Source: DGNJ01 sp002388905
GTDB taxonomy: Bacteria > Pseudomonadota > Gammaproteobacteria > Pseudomonadales > Porticoccaceae
Length of the DNA stretch: 64,000 nucleotides
Assembly (NCBI GenBank): GCA_036843405.1
Contig: DAITSJ010000006.1
Coordinates: 1 to 64,000 of the forward strand
Direction: 5' to 3'
This document shows positions 34,501 to 41,072 of the stretch, in pieces (position 1 is the first letter of the stretch; the number at the start of each line of letters is the position of its first letter). The translations under genes were made by a program, and so were the position numbers. Under the pieces are notes generated by a model. That model saw nothing but the letters and a program-made list of their open reading frames with translations, searched no databases and was not told the origin of the DNA.

Positions 34501-34577
34501 ATGATCCGAGAAACCGGGGAGCGGCGCCCGTCCGCACCCCTGAATCCGCGGCTGCGGAACATTCCGCCGACCGTTAA
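31545..34577 (+). CDS. rne: Ribonuclease E
   Basis: Essential endoribonuclease and degradosome scaffold, 1010 residues. The catalytic half keeps E. coli numbering: S1 domain (about 36-120), 5' sensor R169/T170, metal-binding D303 (VSIDINSSR) and D346 (IVIDFIDM), and the zinc link C404-P-R-C407. From about residue 520 the protein is low-complexity, first Pro/Ala/Lys-rich, then Arg-rich (GRNAGEESTQGRHANRGDD) and then Glu/Pro-rich, the usual disordered scaffold with RNA-binding Arg-rich patches. A conserved-looking C-terminal segment (VTVDSRVIDYKMSG) may be a partner-binding motif. The leader is long and possibly autoregulatory. Confidence 0.96.
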   Translation: MKRMLINATQAEELRVALVDGQRLYDLDIENRTRQQKKANIYKGRIARVEPSLEAAFIDYGAERHGFLPLKEISRDYFKKSPSDSQGRVRIQDVVQEGMEVIVQVDKEERGNKGAALTTFISLAGRYLVLMPNNPRAGGISRRIEGDERTELREAMRGLEIPTGMGAIVRTAGIGRSTEELQWDLDYLLQLWTTIKEEADKAKAPHFLFQESNVIIRAIRDYLRPDIGEVVVDSRDAYNLAAAFVQQVMPSFQSKVKFYEDNIPLFNRYQIENQIETAFMREVKLPSGGSIVIDITEALVSIDINSSRATKGGDIEETATQTNLEAAEEIARQLRLRDVGGLIVIDFIDMSANKNQREVENRMRKALELDRARVQVGRISRFGLLEMSRQRLRPSLEETTFKICPRCSGQGTIRGTRSLALSILRLVEEEAQKEYSAEIRAVTPVAVATFLLNEKRDAISDVEQRNNIKVLVLPNPAMETPHFEVQRFREQDELVSVNSYKLAEELASEPEVDPIQPEAISAPPQPAVQSLPPSAPAPTPNPKPVAEKATDPKPKQEEKTPARSGFLQRLAKALLGGTQEGADTSTKKPESAGKSTRGRNAGEESTQGRHANRGDDKSRGTRGKRSGSRNNRPRREDQRDNRTGADKSAQEKSARAKPQQQKSSPRADDGEKEKSQENRPPQRPSDKRREPRRQRERREVPRELLDAMAEVAEADNPATNAGPEKTGNRPQPEKAAGESSQRPEGDKTDQGQVPSDDAPNSAPRHIGTSDRGEESVVKPGEQAEEKPEPTEARTQDAPLPGSADHKSGEDAEPSVKAKEEGSGEPPREAAVAHEPAPETTRATPVEPPRQEPPVESTPSIREEKMAGKAETREPTPASAVTENRVTPPRQAAEDTEVNAPQPGSQRPEVTTETTESMPAEYGPSPSSGSEQPTSTRADNDPRVNPRPRERVTVDSRVIDYKMSGPLDTSKPAPVSVIEVNLPRPANDPRNRGAAPVRTPESAAAEHSADR

Positions 34578-34689
34578 GGCGGCTGCTACCCGGCTCCCGG
34601 ACTCAGTGGTGAGCAAGGGAGTCGGGTACGCCTTTCCAGTCAGGTTTCCAGGCACACTTCCGCTTCCTGGAAACCTGCGGGACAAGGGC

Positions 34690-34717
34690 TTGCCCCCTGC
34701 TGGCGGCACTGTATAAT
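34690..34717 (+). promoter_or_regulatory. Sigma-70 promoter of tRNA-Ser
   Basis: TTGCCC (34690-34695), 16 bases, consensus TATAAT (34712-34717), and a GC-rich discriminator before the tRNA at 34734. Same -35 type and spacing as the tRNA-Arg promoter. Confidence 0.8.
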
Positions 34718-34733
34718 CACCGCCGTTACCGCC

Positions 34734-34821
34734 GGAGGGATGGCTGAGTGGTCGAAAGCACCGGTCTTGAAAACCGGCGTGCCGAGAGGCACCCAGGGTT
34801 CGAATCCCTGTCCCTCCGCCA
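34734..34821 (+). tRNA. tRNA-Ser (anticodon TGA)
   Basis: 88-base class II tRNA with a long variable arm and encoded CCA. Acceptor GGAGGGA (34734-34740) pairs with TCCCTCC (34811-34817), discriminator G, CCA at 34819-34821. The anticodon stem CCGGT/ACCGG encloses CTTGAAA, giving TGA; the variable arm is GTGCCGAGAGGCAC. The T arm has GGGTTCGAATCCC. The assembly gap begins one base after the CCA. Confidence 0.97.
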
Positions 34822-34822
34822 G

Positions 34823-34922
34823 NNNNNNNNNNNNNNNNNNNNNNNNNNNNNNNNNNNNNNNNNNNNNNNNNNNNNNNNNNNNNNNNNNNNNNNNNNNNNN
34901 NNNNNNNNNNNNNNNNNNNNNN
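34823..34922. other. Assembly gap of 100 N
   Basis: Exactly 100 undetermined bases, a standard scaffolding placeholder, so the real length is unknown. It starts right after tRNA-Ser and ends at the start of a tandem repeat unit, which suggests that further repeat copies were collapsed or left out. Confidence 0.97.
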
Positions 34923-34925
34923 TCT

Positions 34926-34955
34926 AAAAAGGGTCACCGACAGGTGGCCCTTTTT
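34926..34955 (+). terminator. Intrinsic terminator in repeat unit A
   Basis: AAAAAGGGTCACC (34926-34938), loop GACA, GGTGGCCCTTTTT (34943-34955): 13 pairs including one U:G, ending in five U. This is probably the type of terminator that ends the tRNA-Ser transcript. Confidence 0.8.
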
Positions 34956-35090
34956 GGTGGAGGGACGGGGGTGAGAATCCTGGCCGGGTTCGACAAAAGC
35001 AACCGCTTTTGGGCCCCGCAGCGTAGCGAAGGGGGTCCGCAGGACCGAGCCGCGATAGCGGCGAGTCAATCCCTGTCCCTCCGCCAGTCT

Positions 35091-35120
35091 AAAAAGGGTC
35101 ACCGACAGGTGGCCCTTTTT
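35091..35120 (+). terminator. Intrinsic terminator in repeat unit B
   Basis: Same 13-pair hairpin and U tract as in unit A (35091-35103 pairs with 35108-35120), so the array offers successive termination points. Confidence 0.8.
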
Positions 35121-35280
35121 GGTGGAGGGACGGGGGTGAGAACCCTGGCCGGGTTCGACAAAAGCGACCGCTTTTGGGCCCCGAGCCGCGATAGCGGCGA
35201 GTCAATCCCTGTCCCTCCGCCAGCAAATTACAGAGCCGATTGATCGATCTGGCCGGAAATCCTCTCTTTACCACCCATTA

Positions 35281-35317
35281 CCGATAAGGGGAGCCAAAAA
35301 CAGGTTCCCCTTATCGG
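35281..35317. terminator. Long hairpin downstream of the OB-fold gene
   Basis: CCGATAAGGGGAGCC (35281-35295) pairs with GGTTCCCCTTATCGG (35303-35317) over 15 positions (one G:U), loop AAAAACA. It lies between the tRNA-Ser repeats and the end of the minus-strand gene at 35356 and probably separates their transcripts, although neither strand shows a clear U tract. Confidence 0.5.
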
Positions 35318-35355
35318 GATGTCGCAGTAGCACCGGATATCCCCGGTGATTCCTG

Positions 35356-36006
35356 TTACTGCGATTTTTCTTTATGGTATAGGGTGATGACAGCGTCCGC
35401 CTCCAGTACACGACCTTCAAACAAATCCTTGTCGATATTACCAGTGACGCTCACTATGTCGCCCTTTTCGATCTTCTGGTAACCCTCGTCATCCAGGGGA
35501 TTGTAAAGCATGTCATCCACCTCTACCGTCAACATTCGTTCACCGGTATCGATCGTGAACTCATCCCCGGACACACCGCTCACCTTGCCCTGGACAACGG
35601 TTTTGGAGACGGTAATCGGATGACGGATTGTAACAAAGGTATCTTCCTCATCAGCGACGGATGCATAGAAGTAGGTACCAATGTTTTCGACATAGACGCT
35701 GCTGGCTTCGATTTTGGCGACCTCGTAAAAGTCATCGTCGATGATGCCGTTGACCGTCACTCTGTCGCCCTCAACGAGTTTATAACCATCGGCGTCCCTG
35801 TCGCCGTCGTCCATTTCCACGGTAATGATTCCCCGTCCGTAGTCGAGTGTAAACCAATCGGCTGACACTTCCTCAACAACACCATCGACGCTGATCCAGG
35901 TGTCGTCGGGCTTGGCGTAGGGACTTTCAGCCAATGCGGGTAAGGCCGTACATGCAAAAAAGGCAACAATCCCGGAACCGACCCACTGGTATAGCTTCTG
36001 TTGCAT
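35356..36006 (-). CDS. Exported protein with duplicated OB-fold (DUF5666/BOF-like) repeats
   Basis: 216-residue exported protein. It has an N-terminal signal peptide (hydrophobic core SGIVAFFACTALPALA, cleavage after ALA before ES). The mature part is acidic and is built of two similar halves of about 75 residues: both read V-x-G-x-V-x-x-V-x-x-D-x-F-T-x-D-x-G followed by TVEV/TVEM-D-D, GD-x-V-x-V-x-G-x-I-D and a terminal beta-strand. That is the pattern of small periplasmic OB-fold proteins (DUF5666 or YgiW/BOF type). The ATG at 36006 has GGAGGAG upstream. Function unknown; some relatives respond to envelope stress or bind metals. Confidence 0.75.
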   Translation of the reverse strand: MQQKLYQWVGSGIVAFFACTALPALAESPYAKPDDTWISVDGVVEEVSADWFTLDYGRGIITVEMDDGDRDADGYKLVEGDRVTVNGIIDDDFYEVAKIEASSVYVENIGTYFYASVADEEDTFVTIRHPITVSKTVVQGKVSGVSGDEFTIDTGERMLTVEVDDMLYNPLDDEGYQKIEKGDIVSVTGNIDKDLFEGRVLEADAVITLYHKEKSQ

Positions 36007-36426
36007 GGCGCTCCTCCAATGCATGTTTGATCAATTCAAAAAAGGCGCTGCCGGAAAACGCGCGATAGATCCGCTATTTTTCCGGCTTTGCCTCGCTTAC
36101 GCCTTTCAGGCTAGAACAGTGCCGCCAAAAATCAAAAAAGCATCTTCGTGGGATTTTTACTACTCTAGACAATCACGAACCACAAATGTAAACCACTGAA
36201 AAGCTCTTTCTTTCGTTACAAAAATAGCTATAAAAAGAACGTGTTTTTAGTAGACATGTCATGTCTCGCGGCATCCGCAGTCGACGCCGGTCCTCGAGGC
36301 AATCATTCTTTGCCAAAACGACTATACTTTTCGAACAACCGTCGTTGGACAAATGGCTAACATAAGCACCACGGTTAAGTCGGGAAACTTAATGATAAAG
36401 ATCGCAAAGGCAACAGTGAGGCCGAC
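36007..36426. other. AT-rich divergent intergenic region
   Basis: 420 bases between the exported OB-fold gene (minus strand) and the small gene at 36427 (plus strand). It is clearly more AT-rich than its surroundings and probably holds both promoters. I see no convincing pair of -35/-10 boxes and no RNA gene. Confidence 0.5.
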
Positions 36427-36651
36427 ATGTTTTTAAAGCTGCGCGAGAGAGATCTTTTGATCGCCGTAGAAAACCTCCAGGATTTGACCAACCCCTACGA
36501 AACCCATGTTTCGGGGCGCCTGCAATGGGGTGATGAGGAACAGGATCCGGAGACATTCAACAAGAATGATCTTTGCTTTCCCTCAGGGGAAGATTTACCG
36601 CGATGCTGGCGAGATGTCCATTTCAGGGACAGGGAGGTGGTACATGATTAA
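36427..36651 (+). CDS. Small conserved protein of unknown function
   Basis: 74-residue soluble protein with GTGAGG before the ATG. The pattern DLLIAVENLQDLTNP, GRLQWGDEEQDPE and LCFPSGEDLPRCW resembles short proteins of marine gammaproteobacteria that I recall being labelled 'acetyltransferase'. It is far too short for an acetyltransferase domain, so that label should not be copied. The conserved FPSGE-LPRCW core with a single cysteine suggests a real fold. It is followed by about 320 non-coding bases. Confidence 0.65.
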   Translation: MFLKLRERDLLIAVENLQDLTNPYETHVSGRLQWGDEEQDPETFNKNDLCFPSGEDLPRCWRDVHFRDREVVHD

Positions 36652-36972
36652 GGCTGGGGGCGCACACAGGCAGGATAAAATCATAAACCTGAATTTTCAG
36701 GAGGCGCGGCTGGCGGGCTTTTTCATCGGCACCCTGAAAATATCCTGTTTCTGTAATGCAGGCGGGGCGAGGCCTCTGGAGCGGTCTTTTCCAAACTCGA
36801 AAAAGACCTGCGTGACACTGGGAAAAAGCGCTAATATCTGTTATACACTCCTTGTGGGGCCGGCTTAAGGTGAAGGTCCCTGTTATTGGAAAGGCAAGCG
36901 CGTCGCATCAAACAGCCTTCTCAGCTCTCGAGAGAAACGTCTATTATAAGAACCATGACCCGGGAGGTTACC
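36652..36972. other. Intergenic region with 8-bp hairpin
   Basis: 321 bases with no supportable gene. GGTCTTTT (36783-36790) and AAAAGACC (36801-36808) form a perfect hairpin with a 10-base loop and no U tract. TATTAT shortly upstream of the next gene's ribosome-binding site could be a -10 box, with only a weak -35. Confidence 0.4.
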
Positions 36973-37527
36973 ATGCAAAGATTTTATTATATTAGCGACA
37001 ATGTGGACGAACTGGAGGATATTGAACGGTCCCTGGAAACGTCCGGTATAGCTACAGAACAGATCCATATCCTCACTAACGACGACAAGGAGGTGGCCAA
37101 ACACCACCTGCACGGCGTCAGTTCCTTTATGAAAAAGGATATCGTTCACTCGACACTAGTGGGCGCCGTCATTGGCCTTATTGGTTCAATCCTGGTTTTG
37201 GTCGTTGCCGCACTCAGTAGCCTGCCGGATAAATTTACCTGGGTTCCTTTTATCTTCCTGGCGATTATCGTTCTGGGTTTTTGCACCTGGGAAGGTGGTC
37301 TTTGGGGCATCCAGGAGCCAAACCACCAATTCCGGCGTTTCCAGAAGGTTCTCGATCACGGCAAGCACATTCTTTTTGTGGATATCGATCGCGACCAGCA
37401 GCAAACCCTCGACATGATTGCCAGCGAACACCCCCACATGAAACGGGTGGGCGCCGGCAAGGGTGCCCCGAAATGGATCGTGCGATCCCAGGAAATGTTT
37501 AGGCGTTTTATGCGCTGGGCGCCATAA
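36973..37527 (+). CDS. Uncharacterised inner-membrane protein with two helices
   Basis: 184-residue protein: a soluble N-terminal domain (about 1-58: MQRFYYISDNVDELEDIERSLETS, ending in HHLHGVSSFMKKD), two adjacent membrane helices (about 60-85 and 92-112, rich in Gly/Val/Leu) and a soluble C-terminal domain with HGKHILFVDID and HPHMKRVGAGKG. The two soluble parts resemble the halves of glycine-zipper/ferredoxin-like stress membrane proteins. I recall close relatives misnamed 'NAD/FAD-utilizing enzyme'; no such site is visible. GGGAGG supports the ATG at 36973. The stop abuts the convergent cytochrome oxidase operon with no gap. Confidence 0.75.
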   Translation: MQRFYYISDNVDELEDIERSLETSGIATEQIHILTNDDKEVAKHHLHGVSSFMKKDIVHSTLVGAVIGLIGSILVLVVAALSSLPDKFTWVPFIFLAIIVLGFCTWEGGLWGIQEPNHQFRRFQKVLDHGKHILFVDIDRDQQQTLDMIASEHPHMKRVGAGKGAPKWIVRSQEMFRRFMRWAP

Positions 37528-37863
37528 TCAACCACCGGCGGTCTGGGCAAAAAAATCGAGGCGAGTCAGAAATGTGTAATCCGCCTCGATTTGCATGATG
37601 CCCACGAGAACCAAAAGACAGAGTGGCGGCATCAATATTGCGAGTATCAGGGAAAGCCTCTCCCACATCATGTGCATAAATACACTGACAATCAGTCCCG
37701 CCTTGATCAACATGAACACAATAATCAGGGACCAGCGCAAGAGTCCCTGGAACTGGAAATAGTCCACCAGGTACGACAGGGTGCTGAAAACGAATAAAAG
37801 CCCCCAGATTTTCAGGTAAATTCCAATGGGGTGCTGCTGATCGCTCGCTGCCTGTTCCATCAT
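37528..37863 (-). CDS. Cytochrome c oxidase subunit IV family protein
   Basis: 111-residue membrane protein with three helices, including the ALIKAGLIVSVFMHMMWE-type motif (LIKAGLIVSVFMHMMWE) of the prokaryotic subunit IV/CyoD-like family, an assembly or stability subunit of haem-copper oxidases. Last gene of the oxidase operon, 6 bases after subunit III. Confidence 0.85.
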   Translation of the reverse strand: MMEQAASDQQHPIGIYLKIWGLLFVFSTLSYLVDYFQFQGLLRWSLIIVFMLIKAGLIVSVFMHMMWERLSLILAILMPPLCLLVLVGIMQIEADYTFLTRLDFFAQTAGG

Positions 37864-37869
37864 CCCTCC

Positions 37870-38553
37870 TCACCAGAGGTAGAAAAACGCGAAAATAAAA
37901 ACCCAGACCAGATCGACAAAGTGCCAGTACAAACCGGCAATCTCTACGACTTCGTAGTTACCCTTTGCTTCGTAATGCCCTTTTAGAACCTTGATGGCGA
38001 CCACCAGTAAATAGATGACACCGGCAGATACATGCATGCCGTGGAAGCCGGTAATCATGAAGAATGTGGCCCCGAATTGTGCTGCACCCATGGGGTTTCC
38101 CCATGGGCGAACACCCTCCTCGGTAATCAGCTTAGTCCACTCGAAGGCCTGCATTCCCACGAACGAGGCACCGAGCAATGCCGTGGCCAGCATCAACGCT
38201 GCCGTCATCCGGCGGTTGCGTTGATACCCGTAATTGACGGCCATGGCCATGGTGCCGCTGCTGCTGATAAGCACAAACGTCATAATGGCGATCAGCAGTA
38301 ATGGCAATTCGTGACCGCCGATATGCAGGGCGAAAACCTCGCTGGCACTGGGCCAGGGCTCCGTGGCGGAAATCCGCACGGTCATATAGCCGACCAGGAA
38401 GACCGTGAAGATAAAGGTATCGCTGACCAGGAAAATCCACATCATGGCCTTTCCCCAATGAACTGGAAAGGCCTCTCTGTCTGACGACCAGTCCCTGGCA
38501 AGCGCTTCGGTTCTGGTTACGGACATCGTTCCTGTCATTGTTCCATTATCCAT
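37870..38553 (-). CDS. coxC: Cytochrome c oxidase subunit III
   Basis: 227-residue membrane protein with about five helices, carrying the subunit III features WIFLVSDTFIFTVFLVGY, TGFHGMHVSAGVIYL and the C-terminal EIAGLYWHFVDLVWVFIFAFFYLW. It supports proton pumping and stability of the oxidase core. It is preceded by a second, more divergent subunit III-like gene. Confidence 0.92.
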   Translation of the reverse strand: MDNGTMTGTMSVTRTEALARDWSSDREAFPVHWGKAMMWIFLVSDTFIFTVFLVGYMTVRISATEPWPSASEVFALHIGGHELPLLLIAIMTFVLISSSGTMAMAVNYGYQRNRRMTAALMLATALLGASFVGMQAFEWTKLITEEGVRPWGNPMGAAQFGATFFMITGFHGMHVSAGVIYLLVVAIKVLKGHYEAKGNYEVVEIAGLYWHFVDLVWVFIFAFFYLW

Positions 38554-38581
38554 GGTCTTGCCTCCCGTGGGGGTGCCGTCC

Positions 38582-39241
38582 TCAGGTCGCCTTGAGCAGA
38601 GCGAAAAGGAGCAGCCAGAGAATCAACAGGTAGTGCCAGTACTGTGCGCAGAGCTCGATGCTCAGGCGAAGATCGCCAAGATCGCGGCCATAAAATGCCT
38701 TTACGGTGGTCAGGGTCCAAACCCAGAGACCACCCATCAGATGGATACCGTGAAGCGCGGTCAACAGGAAAAAGAAGGCACTGGCCGGGTTGCTATCCAT
38801 GGAATAACCCTCGGAGACAAGGATTTGCCATGCACGCAACTGTCCCACAACAAAGGCAAGTGCCAGGAGACCGCCCGCGCTGAACATCATCTTGAGCCAT
38901 CGTTCGTTCCTACGCCCGGCCGCATAAACGGCGCCCTGAAGCGAGAGACTGCTCGCCACCAGAAAAATGGTATTGAGCCAGAGTATTCCGGGCTCGGGCA
39001 CCGGTTGCCAGTCACCGGTTTTCATACGCATGGCGTAGGCCATGGAAAACAAGGCAAATAGCGATGTAATGACACCCAGGAAAACCCAGAAGCCCATTTT
39101 TTTCGCCAGTTTGGCGGAGAATTGAGAGGTTTCGGGCTCCGTCCCGGTCACCAGCCAGGGCTTGGTCCTGAAACGTTGCAGGAGGAGCGTCCACACGCAA
39201 AGGGCTGCAATAACGGCTGCAAAAAGTATCAGGATACTCAC
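38582..39241 (-). CDS. Second cytochrome c oxidase subunit III-like protein
   Basis: 219-residue membrane protein with about five to six helices and the subunit III hallmarks ALHGIHLMGGLWVW and SIELCAQYWHYLLILWLLLFALL. It is a distinct paralogue of the next gene. Operons with two such proteins occur in some alternative aa3-type oxidases of gammaproteobacteria. Its start overlaps the subunit I stop by 4 bases. Confidence 0.85.
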   Translation of the reverse strand: MSILILFAAVIAALCVWTLLLQRFRTKPWLVTGTEPETSQFSAKLAKKMGFWVFLGVITSLFALFSMAYAMRMKTGDWQPVPEPGILWLNTIFLVASSLSLQGAVYAAGRRNERWLKMMFSAGGLLALAFVVGQLRAWQILVSEGYSMDSNPASAFFFLLTALHGIHLMGGLWVWTLTTVKAFYGRDLGDLRLSIELCAQYWHYLLILWLLLFALLKAT

Positions 39242-41010
39242 TGGCCCTCCCCTCTTTCACGGTTTTCCGATTCCTTGAGCTCATCAGAAGATAGAGGTTC
39301 GTTTTGGGGGACAAAGTCCTCTTCCCGGCCGGGAACGCTGTAATCGTAGGCCCAGCGGTAAACCGTGGGCAGCTCATCACCCCAGTTGCCGTGCCGTGGC
39401 GGCGTCTCCGGTGTCTGCCACTCCAGGGTCGTGGCGTCCCAGGGATTGCCCGAGGCCCGCTCGCCGCGAACCAGACTCCAGATCACATTGACGATAAAGA
39501 CAATCTGCACCACAGCCACTATCAGGGCCGCCACCGTGATATTGACGTTGAGAGCCTGGGCCGAGTCCGGAATAAACTCCGTGGTGCCGTATGCGTAATA
39601 TCGCCTGGGCACCCCCAGGAAGCCCAGATAATGCATGGGAAGATAAACTGCGTAGGTGCCAAGGAAGGTCAGCCAGAAGTGAATCTTGCCCAGACGCTCG
39701 TCGAGCATGCGGCCGGTAATCTTGGGAAACCAATGGTAGATGGCGCCGAAGATAACCAATATGGGAGACACTCCCATGACCATATGGAAGTGGCCAACCA
39801 CGAAATAGGTGTCCGACAGGGGCACGTCCACCACCACGTTGCCCAGGTAAAGTCCCGTTAGCCCCCCATTGACGAAACTGAATATAAAGCCGATAGCGAA
39901 CAACATGGGCACGGTCAGGCGGATATTGCCGCGCCAAAGGGTCAATACCCAGTTGTAGACCTTGATGGCCGTGGGCACGGCGATAATCAGCGTCGTGGTG
40001 GCAAAGAAGAAGCCGAAATACGGGTGCATGCCGCTGACGTACATATGGTGCGCCCAGACCACGAAACTGAGAACACCAATCGCCAGTATCGCCCAGACCA
40101 TCATTCGATAGCCGAATATATTCTTGCGGGCATGTGTGCTGATCAGGTCGGAAACAATACCGAAAGCGGGCAGCGCGACAATATAGACTTCCGGGTGACC
40201 AAAAAACCAGAAAAGATGCTGGAACATAATGGGAGAACCCCCGTCATGGGACACGGTTTCACCCTGGGAAATCAGGGCCGGCATAAAGAAACTGGTACCG
40301 ACCAGATGATCGAGCATCATCATGATAGCGCTGACAAATAGCGCGGGAAACGCGAACAGGCCCAGTATCGTGGCGATAAAAATCCCCCAGACGCTGAGAG
40401 GCATGCGCATCAATGTCATGCCCCTGGTCCGTGCCTGGAGTATGGTCGTGACGTAATTGAGGCCGCCCATGGTAAAGGCGACGATAAAGATGGCCAGGGA
40501 AACCAGCATCAGCATGATGCCCCACTCCACACCCGGTGTGCCTTCGAGAATTGACTGGGGCGGGTACAGGGTCCAGCCTGCCCCGGTGGGACCGGCGGGG
40601 ACAAAGAACGAGGCCAACAGGACAATGACCGAAAGCAGGTAAACCCAGTAACTGAGCATGTTCAGGAAGGGAAAGACCATATCCCGGGCACCGATCATCA
40701 ACGGGATCAGGTAGTTCCCGAAACCGCCCAACAACAACGCGGTGAGCAGGTAGACGATCATGATCATCCCGTGCATGGTGACGAACTGGTAATAGCTCTC
40801 GGGATCGATGAAGGAAAACGCATTCGGGAAAGCGAGTTGCAGGCGCATCATGCCCGAGAGCACCAGTGCCACCAGCCCCACCACAATCGCGGTTATACCA
40901 TACTGGATGGCAATCACCTTGTGGTCCTGGCTCCAGATATATCGGGTAATAAAGCTGCCCGGCTCGTGGAGTTCTTCTTCGGCCTGATCGGCTATAGCCA
41001 CGTGTCCCAT
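39238..41010 (-). CDS. coxA: Cytochrome c oxidase subunit I (A-family haem-copper oxidase)
   Basis: Catalytic subunit, 590 residues, 12 expected helices. It has the CuB/D-channel motif WFFGHPEVYI with the histidine-tyrosine pair and the proton-channel glutamate (type A1), WAHHMYVSGM for the second and third CuB histidines, and GHFHMVMG for the haem ligands. The bulk of the protein ends with a charged tail after YDYSVPGREEDF. Reduces O2 with electrons from subunit II. It lies 62 bases after subunit II. Confidence 0.96.
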   Translation of the reverse strand: MGHVAIADQAEEELHEPGSFITRYIWSQDHKVIAIQYGITAIVVGLVALVLSGMMRLQLAFPNAFSFIDPESYYQFVTMHGMIMIVYLLTALLLGGFGNYLIPLMIGARDMVFPFLNMLSYWVYLLSVIVLLASFFVPAGPTGAGWTLYPPQSILEGTPGVEWGIMLMLVSLAIFIVAFTMGGLNYVTTILQARTRGMTLMRMPLSVWGIFIATILGLFAFPALFVSAIMMMLDHLVGTSFFMPALISQGETVSHDGGSPIMFQHLFWFFGHPEVYIVALPAFGIVSDLISTHARKNIFGYRMMVWAILAIGVLSFVVWAHHMYVSGMHPYFGFFFATTTLIIAVPTAIKVYNWVLTLWRGNIRLTVPMLFAIGFIFSFVNGGLTGLYLGNVVVDVPLSDTYFVVGHFHMVMGVSPILVIFGAIYHWFPKITGRMLDERLGKIHFWLTFLGTYAVYLPMHYLGFLGVPRRYYAYGTTEFIPDSAQALNVNITVAALIVAVVQIVFIVNVIWSLVRGERASGNPWDATTLEWQTPETPPRHGNWGDELPTVYRWAYDYSVPGREEDFVPQNEPLSSDELKESENRERGEGQ

Positions 41011-41072
41011 CGGCTGGTTACCCCCTGGTTTTTCGTTGACGTTACATGATCGGAAATAGCGGTATAACGCCC

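Larger units (their letters stand above)
34923..35223 (+). repeat. Tandem repeat units carrying tRNA-Ser 3' end and terminator
   Basis: Unit A 34923-35087 (165 bases) and unit B 35088-35223 (136 bases; a 29-base segment present in A is missing). Each unit starts TCTAAAAAGGGTCACC, contains a terminator hairpin, an imperfect inverted copy of the tRNA 3' end (34955-34970 and 35120-35135), a pseudo T-arm GGGTTCGAC, a small hairpin CAAAAGC/GCTTTTG, and ends with the exact last 19 bases of tRNA-Ser (AATCCCTGTCCCTCCGCCA). The organisation matches the rtT repeats after E. coli tyrT. Confidence 0.9.

Noticed and set aside
34819..35223. CRISPR array after tRNA-Ser
   Set aside because: Only two long, nearly identical units of different length, no short direct repeats with unique spacers and no cas genes.
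34314..35243. Open frames on both strands running through tRNA-Ser, the gap and the repeats
   Set aside because: They are translated tRNA and repeat sequence interrupted by N; not genes.
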